DNA of 64,000 nt. Source: an uncultured Eubacteriales bacterium. GTDB lineage: Bacteria > Bacillota > Clostridia > HGM11514. The stretch's first letter is position 1, and each line of letters starts with the position of its first letter. The notes beneath the pieces are model-generated. The model saw only the letters and a program-made list of their open reading frames with translations, had not been told where the DNA came from and made no database searches. The translations under genes were made by a program, and so were the position numbers. This document shows, piece by piece, positions 40,966-49,987 of this stretch. The stretch lies in NCBI GenBank assembly GCA_902492655.1, contig CABUMF010000004.1:17990-81989 (forward strand), in the 5' to 3' direction.

Positions 40966-42891
40966 TTATTTATTAAAGAACCAAACAGCCATACGGCTTT
41001 CTTCACTCCAGGTTTTGCCTGCGGAAGCATAGTCCGTAACCGTAAAATAACCTCCGTCATTTTGCGGAATTCTGAGCTCCTCTATGTGCTTATACGGTGC
41101 AATGTCCTTTTCCGGGAACACTGCGTCCACAAAGCCGTCGTCATTTATTTTCACATCGAATATTCCGTCAACCGACTTTCCGAGCCTGTTTTCAACCGCA
41201 AGCATTACAGGACCCCGTCTGAGCGAAATTCTGCGGTAAGCATCCGGATCTTCCTTATCGAATGCAGGAACCATGTAATTACGCCCCCACACAACCTTGT
41301 TCATTAAAACCTCGGAACCGTAATGCACAGGATAAATAGCCTCAGTTCTCATATCAAACTCAAGAATAATTCTGTCATTATCGCACCAAGTTCTTTCGAG
41401 CCTTATGTATTTACCCGCTCCCAATCCGTCAATGCTTTCTCCGTTTACAAAAACCTTTGTGCACTTGCTCCATTCGGGATTTCTCAAATAAAGCGCAAAT
41501 TTCCCGCCGTTTGTATTTGAAAGGGTTATATTAACAGTTTTATCTTTCGGATATTCCGTTTCGGTTTTAAATACCATACCGTCCGTTTCTTTTGTTCCGT
41601 CAATATAAAAGTTGACAACATAGCCGTCCTGCGCTTTTACGATGTTATACATTGACAGCATCGCAATACCGGCGGCACCTATACACGCACAACAGCCGTA
41701 ATAATGATTATCGTGCATAACCCTAAAACCGCCTATGCTGATACCCCTCGTTGACGGAGTGAGAGGACTGTATGAATCAAACGGAAGCGGCTCGTGAATA
41801 ACATCCGGAGAAATCTCAAAATGAGTTCTCGGGATTTTCTTCTCGTTATTCACAGCACCCAAATATGCGTTGTAAAAAGAACGCTCAAATGCATCCATAT
41901 ATTTACTGTCGCCGGTCAGAAGATTGAGCTTTGCAAAAAACTTCATAAGCGTAACGGTTACGCAGGTTTCCTGCATATGCATACCCACATTGGCACTCGC
42001 CTGACGAGCCGTAGAATGATCAAAGAGCTCATGTGTACAGCCGCTGCAACCTATAACCGTGAAATCGTTTTCAAGGATTTGATCGGCAAAATTAATAACA
42101 GCCGTCTTGTATTTTTCTTCCCCTGTAATTCTGTAATATTCCAAAAGTCCCTCAAAGCACGAAGTCATTTCATAAGCCTTCGTTACCGGATACTGGTACG
42201 GATGAAGCTCGTTTTCATACGCAAGTGTAAAAATATTCTCAACAGAGCTTCCGCCGCAATCGACTATGTATTTGGCAAAATCGAAGTATTTTTGGTTTTT
42301 GGTCAGATTATAAAGCCTTACAACAGGCTCTAAAATAGAGGAGGAATTAACACCTCTCCAGTGGTTTGTGGCATCGTTTATTTCCTTTTTGCCTTCACCG
42401 ATGTGCTCCATTATATCATCAACCATGGTCGACATAAATTTTACCATTTTGTCAATAAGCTCATCGTCTTTGCAAATCTCGATAAAATACTGCATTCCCA
42501 AAAGAACATATTTTCTTGACCACATATCCCAGCCGGTGTATCTTCTGGTATTGTATGTGGAAACAACGCCGTCTGCATCGCCCACCGTCAGCATATCATA
42601 AACCGTGGTTTCAAGGGCGCTGTACAAATCTTCATTTTTTGTACAACTGTACAAAAAGCTTCCGCCGCGCATCATTTTGCCCCAATACTCGCCTCTCCAA
42701 CCAAAATCGGCGTCATCGGTACGAAATCTGTACTGATCGACGAATCTTTTCCAAATCACATTGTCCTTCAAATCGAAGTTTTCTATAAAGTCAATGTATT
42801 CCTGAATAAAACCCGTGTATTTACTTTCATTTTCCGAAAAAACAAAGGTATCGGTAGAAAAATCAGGATAGTTAACCTTTCTTAAATCCAT
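40966..42891 (-). CDS. Glycoside hydrolase family 127-like (beta-L-arabinofuranosidase) protein
   Basis: 641 residues, cytosolic. The N-terminal (alpha/alpha)6 barrel includes GWRGEYWGKMM and WDMWSRKYVLLGM; the segment MQETCVTVT provides the candidate catalytic Glu and one of the zinc cysteines, and YYGCCACIG provides further Cys ligands, as in GH127 where Cys acts as nucleophile at a zinc site. A beta-sandwich follows (from about 450). Arabinofuranoside cleavage is the family prototype, but GH127-like enzymes have other substrates. It is 10 bp downstream of an AraC regulator. Confidence 0.78.
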   Translation of the reverse strand: MDLRKVNYPDFSTDTFVFSENESKYTGFIQEYIDFIENFDLKDNVIWKRFVDQYRFRTDDADFGWRGEYWGKMMRGGSFLYSCTKNEDLYSALETTVYDMLTVGDADGVVSTYNTRRYTGWDMWSRKYVLLGMQYFIEICKDDELIDKMVKFMSTMVDDIMEHIGEGKKEINDATNHWRGVNSSSILEPVVRLYNLTKNQKYFDFAKYIVDCGGSSVENIFTLAYENELHPYQYPVTKAYEMTSCFEGLLEYYRITGEEKYKTAVINFADQILENDFTVIGCSGCTHELFDHSTARQASANVGMHMQETCVTVTLMKFFAKLNLLTGDSKYMDAFERSFYNAYLGAVNNEKKIPRTHFEISPDVIHEPLPFDSYSPLTPSTRGISIGGFRVMHDNHYYGCCACIGAAGIAMLSMYNIVKAQDGYVVNFYIDGTKETDGMVFKTETEYPKDKTVNITLSNTNGGKFALYLRNPEWSKCTKVFVNGESIDGLGAGKYIRLERTWCDNDRIILEFDMRTEAIYPVHYGSEVLMNKVVWGRNYMVPAFDKEDPDAYRRISLRRGPVMLAVENRLGKSVDGIFDVKINDDGFVDAVFPEKDIAPYKHIEELRIPQNDGGYFTVTDYASAGKTWSEESRMAVWFFNK

Positions 42892-42901
42892 AAATAGTTC
42901 C

Positions 42902-43735
42902 TCATTTCTTTTTGTATTTGCCCGGAGAACATCCGACTGCTTTTGTAAATGTCCTTATAAAATTTGAATAGTCGTGAAATCCGCACAAAAACGCAGTTTC
43001 CGACACGCTTTTTCCGTTTTTTAAATACATTTTTGCTTGCGAAATCCTCTTGCCGACAATATACTTCATAACGGTTGTACCGAGCGATTGCTTAAAAACC
43101 CTGCATAGACCGTTAACGGACATATAGGTATTTTTTGCAATCGTGTCAAGCGTCAGCTCGTCCGCCAAATGCTGATTAATATAAGTTATTGCCCCGGCAA
43201 GCCTGTTTCCGACTATCGCCGAAGCGGGGTGATTGTTAAGGAAAAATCTGTTTACAAGCACCAAAATACGCATCATATAAGCGTTCATCATAACATCCTC
43301 GCCGTATCCGTCGCAGTCATTTATGCTGCTCAGCAGTTTAACAAGGATTTCCGCTTCATCGTCGCTCAGAGAAATACGGTTTGACTCATTGTTGCCTCTC
43401 GAATAAAAGCAAGCGGAAAGGTCGGTTTCGCTCGTTGAATTGGAAAAAATATACTCGGGATGAAGCTGAACCGTATATCTTTCAACATCGCCCATAAGCG
43501 TGATCTTATGAGCCTCAAATTGATTGATTACAAATAAGTCATTGTTTTCGACCTTATATATTTTATCGTCAATCAAGAAATTGTTTCCGCCTCTGAGGCA
43601 AAACAAAAGCTCACAACATTCATGAGTGTGAATATTGAGATTAGGATTATTTTCAGTAGAGTGATAAATCCCGAAAGACCTGCTGTCCAATGCGAATTTA
43701 ACCGCATCTGAGCATTTTTCAAAAAACACATTCAT
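42902..43735 (-). CDS. AraC-family transcriptional regulator
   Basis: 277 residues. An N-terminal cupin-type sensing domain (about 20-130, with IHTHECCELLFCLRGG) and a C-terminal double-HTH AraC domain (about 180-277): LTLDTIAKNTYMSVNGLCRVF, then SVSETAFLCGFHDYSNFIRTF and GCSPGKYKK. It probably senses a sugar and activates the downstream GH127 gene. AGGAG precedes both a TTG at 43738 and the ATG at 43735; I take the ATG. Confidence 0.9.
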   Translation of the reverse strand: MNVFFEKCSDAVKFALDSRSFGIYHSTENNPNLNIHTHECCELLFCLRGGNNFLIDDKIYKVENNDLFVINQFEAHKITLMGDVERYTVQLHPEYIFSNSTSETDLSACFYSRGNNESNRISLSDDEAEILVKLLSSINDCDGYGEDVMMNAYMMRILVLVNRFFLNNHPASAIVGNRLAGAITYINQHLADELTLDTIAKNTYMSVNGLCRVFKQSLGTTVMKYIVGKRISQAKMYLKNGKSVSETAFLCGFHDYSNFIRTFTKAVGCSPGKYKKK

Positions 43736-43763
43736 CAATAGTGAGCTCCTGCCAATATTTATA

Positions 43764-44621
43764 TTATTTATTCAGCTTTCTTAAATACTCACTGATATGT
43801 TCGATTTTTTCATCAATTTCATCGACCTGAATACGAAGCTTGTCAAGCTCTTTGAAATTGCCGTCAGCCTTCTGAATACTTGACTGCATAGATTTTACTG
43901 CAAGACGAAGATTGAAAATATCGTCATCATCTATGTTGTTCACAGCTTTTTCGTTGGTTTTTGCGGTAGCCTGCCTGAGCGCAAAAGTACCTGCCGCAAA
44001 CACGATTATGCTGACAATAAGCGAAATAAGAATTACAACGCCTGTGGAAGTTCCCGAATTTGAAGAATCGTCCGCTTCGCTGTTTTCGGCACTTTCAGAA
44101 TTATTTTTTTCGGGGAGAACATCTTTTTCGCTTGTTTTATCTGTGCCTTCAGTTGTTGCGGGCTTTTTCGTGAGCTTGGATTTGGTATCGTTGATTACAA
44201 GCATAAACTCATCGGCATCATCGTCCTCATAATCATTGCCGATGCCTGACTCCGGACCGTATCCCGGAGTAACATTTTGATTAATGTCCTCCTGCGTAAG
44301 CTTTGCGGTACCGCCGTTTACATATATATCACCGATGACGGTAACAATCTTTGTAAGCTGATTCTTATTATCCTGAAAATCCGGATCCTGCTCATAGAGA
44401 TATTCAAACTTACCCGACTCAAAAGAAATATCATCCCGAATACCGGTTGAAATGTATTTCTTAAAATCATCCTTACTTGCGGAATTAACATATTCAACCG
44501 CAATATCACAAATTGCCTGAACATCATTAACCTGAGATTCATAAGCCGCATTGCAAACCTCAATCGAGGATAACACAAAAACGGACAGCAACACCATACT
44601 TATTATTCTTTTAATTTTCAT
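43764..44621 (-). CDS. Secreted/anchored protein of unknown function
   Basis: 285 residues. Signal peptide (about 1-25, ending CNA), an extracytoplasmic domain (about 26-130), a low-complexity Ser/Glu/Asp/Asn linker (about 130-185), one membrane helix (about 187-210, VVILISLIVSIIVFAAGTFAL), and a short cytoplasmic coiled coil at the C-terminus (about 225-285). I do not recognise the extracellular domain. AAGGAG precedes the ATG at 44621. It has its own consensus-like promoter. Confidence 0.72.
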   Translation of the reverse strand: MKIKRIISMVLLSVFVLSSIEVCNAAYESQVNDVQAICDIAVEYVNSASKDDFKKYISTGIRDDISFESGKFEYLYEQDPDFQDNKNQLTKIVTVIGDIYVNGGTAKLTQEDINQNVTPGYGPESGIGNDYEDDDADEFMLVINDTKSKLTKKPATTEGTDKTSEKDVLPEKNNSESAENSEADDSSNSGTSTGVVILISLIVSIIVFAAGTFALRQATAKTNEKAVNNIDDDDIFNLRLAVKSMQSSIQKADGNFKELDKLRIQVDEIDEKIEHISEYLRKLNK

Positions 44622-44649
44622 GTGTACCACTCCTTAAAATTATATTTAA

Positions 44650-44678
44650 ATTTTATCACGGTATGGGCTAATTGTCAA
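44650..44678 (-). promoter_or_regulatory. Sigma-A promoter inside the end of cca
   Basis: Minus strand TTGACA (44678-44673), 17-bp spacer, TAAAAT (44655-44650). Drives the membrane protein gene downstream of cca. Confidence 0.8.
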
Positions 44679-45828
44679 GCATAGTTTTAACAAAATCCAA
44701 AAGTTTGGATTTGTTGTTCTCCAGACATCCGTCAATTACGGCATCGAGCACAGAATTTAAAACCCTGCCGACATCCGGCCCCGAAAGCCCCAATTTTTTC
44801 ATATCATCGCCGTTTATATCAAGCTGCTTTACGGTACAGCAATCATTCTTAACAGATATAAGCCGATTATTGAAATCAAAAACCCTGTCCTTATCCCAAA
44901 CAGCCTTTATGACCTCCCCGAAAAGCTCGGCATTTTTTATTCCTATGTCACGGATAAGCCTTTTGACATCAGCATCGCAATTAAATTCACAAGTAAGCCT
45001 CGGGCAAACCTTTGCCGCAAAATCGCAAGTTTTGTTATCGGCTCTGAGGCTGCGCATTACGGATTTTACATCTTTGCAATCTCTCAAAAGCACCGCATAT
45101 CTGCAATCGGCACTCGTGCAAACCGAATTAAGTCCCTCGGGATTTACTTTTTCGCCGATACAAATTTCAAACACTTCCGAATATTTTTTTATAACCGATT
45201 CCGCGCCGACACCACAAATAAGCTTAGTAAGCTCTGAAAAAATTCTTTCTTTTGAAATATTGACTAACAGCTCTTTATTGCGAAAAATGCTTTTAGAGGT
45301 GGCTTCTTCAATGCCAAACCCCAGCACCGAAGCAAATCGCAATGCGCGAAGTATCCTGAGTCCGTCCTCGTTAAATCTCAAGTCAGGCTCGCCGACACAC
45401 CGAATTATCTTGTTTTCCGCATCTGCCCGACCCCCGAACAAATCCACAAGACCGCTATTTTCGCAGTATGCCATCGCATTAACCGTAAAATCCCGCCTTG
45501 CCAAATCCTCCGAAAGAAGTGGCGTAAAACGCACATTGTCGGGGTGTCTGTTATCCTTGTATTCCCCGTCAATCCTATATGTTGTTATTTCCACATTGTT
45601 TCCTTCGATAACAACCGTTACGGTGCCGTGCTTTAAGCCGGTTTCAATTATCCTGTATCCTTCAAAACAAGCGATAATTTCGGTGGGAAGCGCATTTGTT
45701 GTAAGGTCATAATCACCCGGGGTTCTCCCCATAACATAATCCCTTACGCAACCGCCTACCGCAAAGCACTCATGCCCGGCATTTTGAAGAATATTCATTG
45801 CTTCTTTAACAGAATTCGGTAAAATCAT
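44668..45828 (-). CDS. cca: CCA tRNA nucleotidyltransferase
   Basis: Adds or repairs the 3' CCA of tRNAs; 386 residues, class II, without a C-terminal HD domain. The head domain has AVGGCVRDYVMGRTPGDYDL (catalytic Asp residues), then VTTYRIDGEY-type strand and RRDFTVNAMAY, and the EDGLRILRALRFA neck region. It follows rnz by 4 bp, so both tRNA 3'-end maturation enzymes are made together. The window's tRNA-Leu needs this activity. Confidence 0.93.
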   Translation of the reverse strand: MILPNSVKEAMNILQNAGHECFAVGGCVRDYVMGRTPGDYDLTTNALPTEIIACFEGYRIIETGLKHGTVTVVIEGNNVEITTYRIDGEYKDNRHPDNVRFTPLLSEDLARRDFTVNAMAYCENSGLVDLFGGRADAENKIIRCVGEPDLRFNEDGLRILRALRFASVLGFGIEEATSKSIFRNKELLVNISKERIFSELTKLICGVGAESVIKKYSEVFEICIGEKVNPEGLNSVCTSADCRYAVLLRDCKDVKSVMRSLRADNKTCDFAAKVCPRLTCEFNCDADVKRLIRDIGIKNAELFGEVIKAVWDKDRVFDFNNRLISVKNDCCTVKQLDINGDDMKKLGLSGPDVGRVLNSVLDAVIDGCLENNKSKLLDFVKTMLDN

Positions 45829-45832
45829 AATA

Positions 45833-46741
45833 TCAATCCAAAAACTTTATTGTTTTGCACCTTCCGTCATATCCCATATGAGAATTTTCAAAAATAGCTC
45901 TGACTGCATCCTTATAATCATCGGGAGCCTGAAGAGAAGTAGAAAAGTGAGTTAGCCACAGCTCTCGTGAACCTGCGTCTGCGGCAATGTGCGCCGCATC
46001 CTGCATAAGCATATGAAATGTTTCATCGGCACGCTCTCTTTTATCGAGCTCTCCGAACATTCCCTCACATATGAAAAGATCCGTATCGGCGGCACACTTT
46101 ATTGCACCGTCACAAACCTTTGTGTCGGTTACATATCCGACCGAAATTCCTCGCCTTTCGTCCCCCAGCACATCTGACGGATAATACTTTTTCCCTTGAA
46201 GTTCTACCGTTTCGCCCTTTTGAAGTCTGCCCCAAAGGATTTTCGGGAGCCCAAGGCTTTCCGCTCGCAAGGTATCAAATTTACCTCCTCTTTTAACATC
46301 AAGCCGATAACCGTAGCACGCAATTCGGTGCTTTAATCGGTATGCCTTGATATTAAACAAACCGATTTCAAAGCTTTCCTGCTCGGCTTTAAGCTCTCGA
46401 AAATTTATCTCAAAGGGAAGCTCGGGAACAATCACCCGAAGGGAATTAACCACTCTGCCTATTCCGGCAGGGCCTACAATCGTAAGAGGCTCTTCCCTGC
46501 CTTCATTCCCCATGGTGAGCAAAAGCCCCGGAAGACCGCTTATATGGTCGGCATGAAAGTGCGTTATGCAAATAACATCAATAGGCTTAAACGTGAAGCC
46601 CGATTTTTTTATTGCAATCTGCGTGCCCTCGCCGCAGTCAATTAGCATACTGTGACCGTTAAGGCGAAGTATTGCCGATGTCAAATGTCGATTTTTAAGC
46701 GGCATGGTGCCGCCGCAGCCGCAAAGGCAAACATCAAGCAC
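45833..46741 (-). CDS. rnz: Ribonuclease Z
   Basis: Endonuclease that removes the 3' trailer of CCA-less tRNA precursors; 302 residues, MBL fold. The metal motif THFHADHISGLPG, an Asp and His in the C-terminal part (TDTKVCDGA, LWLTHFSTSLQ) and the exosite-like insert around residues 150-170 fit the short bacterial tRNase Z. It lies 18 bp downstream of the nucleotidyltransferase gene, at the end of the polysaccharide operon, and 4 bp before cca. Confidence 0.93.
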   Translation of the reverse strand: MLDVCLCGCGGTMPLKNRHLTSAILRLNGHSMLIDCGEGTQIAIKKSGFTFKPIDVICITHFHADHISGLPGLLLTMGNEGREEPLTIVGPAGIGRVVNSLRVIVPELPFEINFRELKAEQESFEIGLFNIKAYRLKHRIACYGYRLDVKRGGKFDTLRAESLGLPKILWGRLQKGETVELQGKKYYPSDVLGDERRGISVGYVTDTKVCDGAIKCAADTDLFICEGMFGELDKRERADETFHMLMQDAAHIAADAGSRELWLTHFSTSLQAPDDYKDAVRAIFENSHMGYDGRCKTIKFLD

Positions 46742-46759
46742 AAAGCAAGCCTCCCCCGT

Positions 46760-47497
46760 TTATTTCGTTATTCCCTTATATGTATTTTGCACTTCGTTAT
46801 AGCTTTCAAGATTGCCTATATCGTATCGTTTTCCGGGCATTTCGAGCGTTGAAATACGCCTCTTTCCGCAAAGCCACGCAATGAAGCTTCCCGGCGCATC
46901 CTTGCCGCAACCGCTGTCAAGCCCAACCTTCACAAGCTTTATATCATTCTTTTTATAAATATAAAACGGAGGGCAAAGCCAGTTTGACTTCGGCTCCTGC
47001 GGTTTTTCCTCCATTGATGTAATTATGCCGTCACCGTCAATCGACAAAACACCGCCCCTCTTAAGGCGTTCTTCGTCACTTTCATAATAACGCATAACCG
47101 ATGTTGTACCGCTTTTTTTGAAAAAACCGATAAATCTCGAAAGAGAAAAATCAAGCACATTGTCCCCTGCAATAACCATTAAATCATCGGAAATACCGAG
47201 CTTATCTATTGCAAACCAAATATCCGCCACCGCTCCGAGCCTCGTTTCGTTGGACTCCGTTCCGTCATCCAGCACCACGATGTTCTGAGGCTTTTCAGCA
47301 GCCCATTTATTGAAATTGTCCGCAAACTTGTGGTTTGACACAACTATGAACCTTGAAACCTCGCCTGAAGATGCAATATCATCCACAAGGTGGTCAAGTA
47401 TCGTTTTTCCGCACACCTCCAAAAGAGGCTTGGGGGTATCCTTTGTAAGAGGATAAAGTCTTGTGGCATATCCTGCCGCCAAAATCAGACATTCCAT
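46760..47497 (-). CDS. Sugar-1-phosphate nucleotidyltransferase
   Basis: 245 residues, GT-A-like nucleotidyltransferase fold. The N-terminal signature LAAGYATRLYPLTKDTPKPLL is near-canonical for RmlA/GalU-type enzymes; VIAGDNVLDFSL carries the metal-binding Asp. The nucleotide and sugar cannot be told from sequence. The start at 47497 (SD GAGGAA) is just after the stop of the kinase gene, so the pair probably act in sequence: sugar to sugar-1-phosphate to NDP-sugar. Confidence 0.87.
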   Translation of the reverse strand: MECLILAAGYATRLYPLTKDTPKPLLEVCGKTILDHLVDDIASSGEVSRFIVVSNHKFADNFNKWAAEKPQNIVVLDDGTESNETRLGAVADIWFAIDKLGISDDLMVIAGDNVLDFSLSRFIGFFKKSGTTSVMRYYESDEERLKRGGVLSIDGDGIITSMEEKPQEPKSNWLCPPFYIYKKNDIKLVKVGLDSGCGKDAPGSFIAWLCGKRRISTLEMPGKRYDIGNLESYNEVQNTYKGITK

Positions 47498-47499
47498 AA

Positions 47500-48690
47500 T
47501 TATTCCTCGCTTTCGCTTACGCAACCGTCTGCGCTGTGGCAGAAATGAATGGAAAAGCTTTCCCTGTATTGAGGGAAAATCGAAAGATATTCCCTCATAA
47601 CCGTATCATTTATCTGTGTTTTGAAGCTCGGGTCAACAATCGCCATACAGCACCCCTTAAACCCGGCGCCCGAAAATCTTCCGCCGTAAATCCCGTCGGT
47701 TTTGAGCATAATGTCATATATTGCCTTAAGCTCGTCCGAACCGGTTTCGTAGTTATAAATACTGCTGTGACCGCTTTCGGAGGAAATTCTTCCAAACTCC
47801 GCAATATCGCCGTTTTTCCAAGCCTCGGTACCTTTTTTCACGCGTTCAAACTCCGTATAAAAATGCTCCGCACGCTTTTTCCAGTTTTCGGGAAGCATAT
47901 CCTTGTATTTATCATAAACCTCACGGGGAACATCTCTTAATCTGCTGTCGGAGAACCTTCCGTAATCCATTCCCGAAAAGGATTTAAGCGCATAAGATGC
48001 GGCTTTGAGTTCATCAACCCTCATATTAAACGCCGTGCCTGCAAGACTTCTCTCGACTCCACTGAAAATGATTGCAAACTCAAAAGGCGCAGCGTTTTTG
48101 TTTTTGGGAATAAGCTGATAGCTGTCGTCTTTGGTATCAAGATACAAAAGATGATCCTTTTTGCAAAGCATTTCGCAGGATTGGTCAAGCTTTCCACAGC
48201 TTACTCCGACATATTTATTTTCCGCCCAGAGCGCGGTTTCAATCATTTCGGTTTTTGAAAGCTTTATATTATTCGCCTTGCACATTGCCGAAAGAAACGC
48301 CAATATAACCGCCGCAGAGGACGAAAGACCGCCAATAGGCAGACTTCCCGAAATCAAAGCGCAAATGCCGCATTCGATTTCGGCTTTTTCGGAAAGCGCA
48401 AGCGTAGCACCCCTTAAATAATCCGCCCAATCCCCCGCCTTTTCACGAATATCACGAACATGAAACTGCACCTTGCCCGGAAAATTCATGCTTCTAAGCT
48501 CGCAAATACCGTTCTCGGTAGGATAAAAGGCTATTTCGATGCCCTTGTCTATGGCAAATCCCGTCACAAGACCGAATTGATGATCCGAATGTGCGCCGAT
48601 AGGGCAAACACGGTAGGGGCAAAATGCCTCCATGATTTCCTTTGCATCAGGGTAAAGCTTCAAAAACTCTCGTTCAAGACTTTGCGTCAT
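47500..48690 (-). CDS. GHMP-family sugar kinase, galacturonokinase-like
   Basis: 396-residue anomeric sugar kinase. The substrate motif reads CPYRVCPIGAHSDHQ (residues 24-38); galactokinases have APGRVNLIGEHTDY, whereas plant galacturonokinase has PYRICPLGAHIDHQ, recalled from the family. The ATP loop is GSLPIGGLSSSAA and the C-terminal motif is GRFSGAGFKGCC. It is therefore more likely to phosphorylate galacturonic acid (or another uronic acid) than galactose. A nucleotidyltransferase gene follows after 2 bp, making a salvage pair for an NDP-uronic acid. Confidence 0.82.
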   Translation of the reverse strand: MTQSLEREFLKLYPDAKEIMEAFCPYRVCPIGAHSDHQFGLVTGFAIDKGIEIAFYPTENGICELRSMNFPGKVQFHVRDIREKAGDWADYLRGATLALSEKAEIECGICALISGSLPIGGLSSSAAVILAFLSAMCKANNIKLSKTEMIETALWAENKYVGVSCGKLDQSCEMLCKKDHLLYLDTKDDSYQLIPKNKNAAPFEFAIIFSGVERSLAGTAFNMRVDELKAASYALKSFSGMDYGRFSDSRLRDVPREVYDKYKDMLPENWKKRAEHFYTEFERVKKGTEAWKNGDIAEFGRISSESGHSSIYNYETGSDELKAIYDIMLKTDGIYGGRFSGAGFKGCCMAIVDPSFKTQINDTVMREYLSIFPQYRESFSIHFCHSADGCVSESEE

Positions 48691-48707
48691 AGCTGATACC
48701 TTCCTAA

Positions 48708-49925
48708 CTACTTCATCATTCCGAGCTTTTTCACAAGCTCGGTTCTTCTTTTTACACTTTCGTTTTCATCACTCGGCAAATTGCTTACGGTTCTTTTTCT
48801 CGTTGCAACGGCAACGGATATTTTACCAAGTCTTAATGCCCAGAATATCGGTAAAAGACAAGGACATTTTTCAAGTGAAGGATATTGCCTTTCCATTGCT
48901 TTCAAATTCGGAAACATTCTTGAAAATGCCGAGCCTCTCGAATTTTTGTCGTAATATGCGTTAAACTGTTTTTCCGTCATACCCGAACGGTTTTTGAGGA
49001 AAGAATAGTAAAACTTTCCGGCATCGGAATCCTTTCTGCCGAAATTGCCTCCGATTTCCGTATCCTCCAGAAGTGCCTCCGCACCCACCTCGTCGGCATC
49101 CGAAAACTCAAATCCGAAATATTTATTGCCTATTCCCTTTATTGCGGAAATAAAGCCCGTAAAGCCGAGGGTTTTCATAAGTCCGTTATATTTTTCCCAG
49201 TCGATCTCATTTTTATAATGCTCCATATGTACAAGCAAATCGCAAATCTGACGAAGTCCTGCGGCACCCACAAAGAAATGCTTTAGAAGATGCGCTGTTA
49301 AAAACACAAGAGCGTCATTTACCGAAAGACACGGAAATCCGCCGCACATTTCATAGGGTTCATCGTAATTTACAAGACCTTTAAGCAAAATATCGCCCGT
49401 TGACTTGTAATACATTTCCGTATGGACCTCCAAAAGACCGCCTATGGGATGAACCGCTCCGAAATGATGAACTATATCGCTCGGCTCTTCGACGGAATAG
49501 CCGCACTTTTTCAGCCGTTTTGTCCATTCATCCACATCCTTTTGCTCAATGAGAATATCAATATCGCTTGACACTCTCATGTCGGGATACCTATAAAACC
49601 TCGAAACGGTTTTCCCTTTAAGCACGCAGTATTTAAGCCCGCCAGACACCTCAGAGAGCACATTATAGGTGTATTCGTTTTTCATAAGGCTTCCGCGAAC
49701 CGACGCCATGACCTCTAATTTAAGCCTCTCAAAGACCTTTTCGTCCACCTTTAGGGCACCCGATTTTACGGAAGCATTAACCCCCGCAAACACAGTCTGC
49801 CAAACGCTTTGCTCAATCGCAAGGCGCTTTATGTTTTCAATATTAATCTCATTTTTGCCCGAATACTCAATGCCTACCGCACCGCAGGCAAAAAGCTTCA
49901 GCATATCAATAAAATCAGGGGTCAT
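48708..49925 (-). CDS. Nucleotidyltransferase-fold protein (NTP_transf_5 type)
   Basis: 405 residues. The motif LKGKTVSRFYRYPDMRVSSDIDILI is the typical nucleotidyltransferase-fold hallmark, with the acidic pair in SDIDILI, and HHFGAVHPIGGLLEVHTE provides the next conserved block. Proteins of this family recur in polysaccharide and lasso-peptide clusters; the reaction is unknown. It has GTG and ATG start options; AGGTG fits the ATG at 49925. It lies between the licD remnant and the uronic-acid-type kinase. Confidence 0.75.
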   Translation of the reverse strand: MTPDFIDMLKLFACGAVGIEYSGKNEINIENIKRLAIEQSVWQTVFAGVNASVKSGALKVDEKVFERLKLEVMASVRGSLMKNEYTYNVLSEVSGGLKYCVLKGKTVSRFYRYPDMRVSSDIDILIEQKDVDEWTKRLKKCGYSVEEPSDIVHHFGAVHPIGGLLEVHTEMYYKSTGDILLKGLVNYDEPYEMCGGFPCLSVNDALVFLTAHLLKHFFVGAAGLRQICDLLVHMEHYKNEIDWEKYNGLMKTLGFTGFISAIKGIGNKYFGFEFSDADEVGAEALLEDTEIGGNFGRKDSDAGKFYYSFLKNRSGMTEKQFNAYYDKNSRGSAFSRMFPNLKAMERQYPSLEKCPCLLPIFWALRLGKISVAVATRKRTVSNLPSDENESVKRRTELVKKLGMMK

Positions 49926-49987
49926 AGTTTTCACCTATTGCCGAAACATTTACTTGACATTTAAGTCATTTTTTATCTGAGTGGTAC

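Noticed and set aside
44672..45712. Long 346-codon open frame antisense to cca
   Set aside because: Ser/Leu-rich shadow of a well-conserved gene, with no SD and no recognisable domain.
49940..49975. TTGACA-like sequence and TGAC/GTCA repeat upstream of the NTP_transf_5 gene
   Set aside because: The TTGACA is on the plus strand with no matching -10, pointing away from any plus-strand gene.
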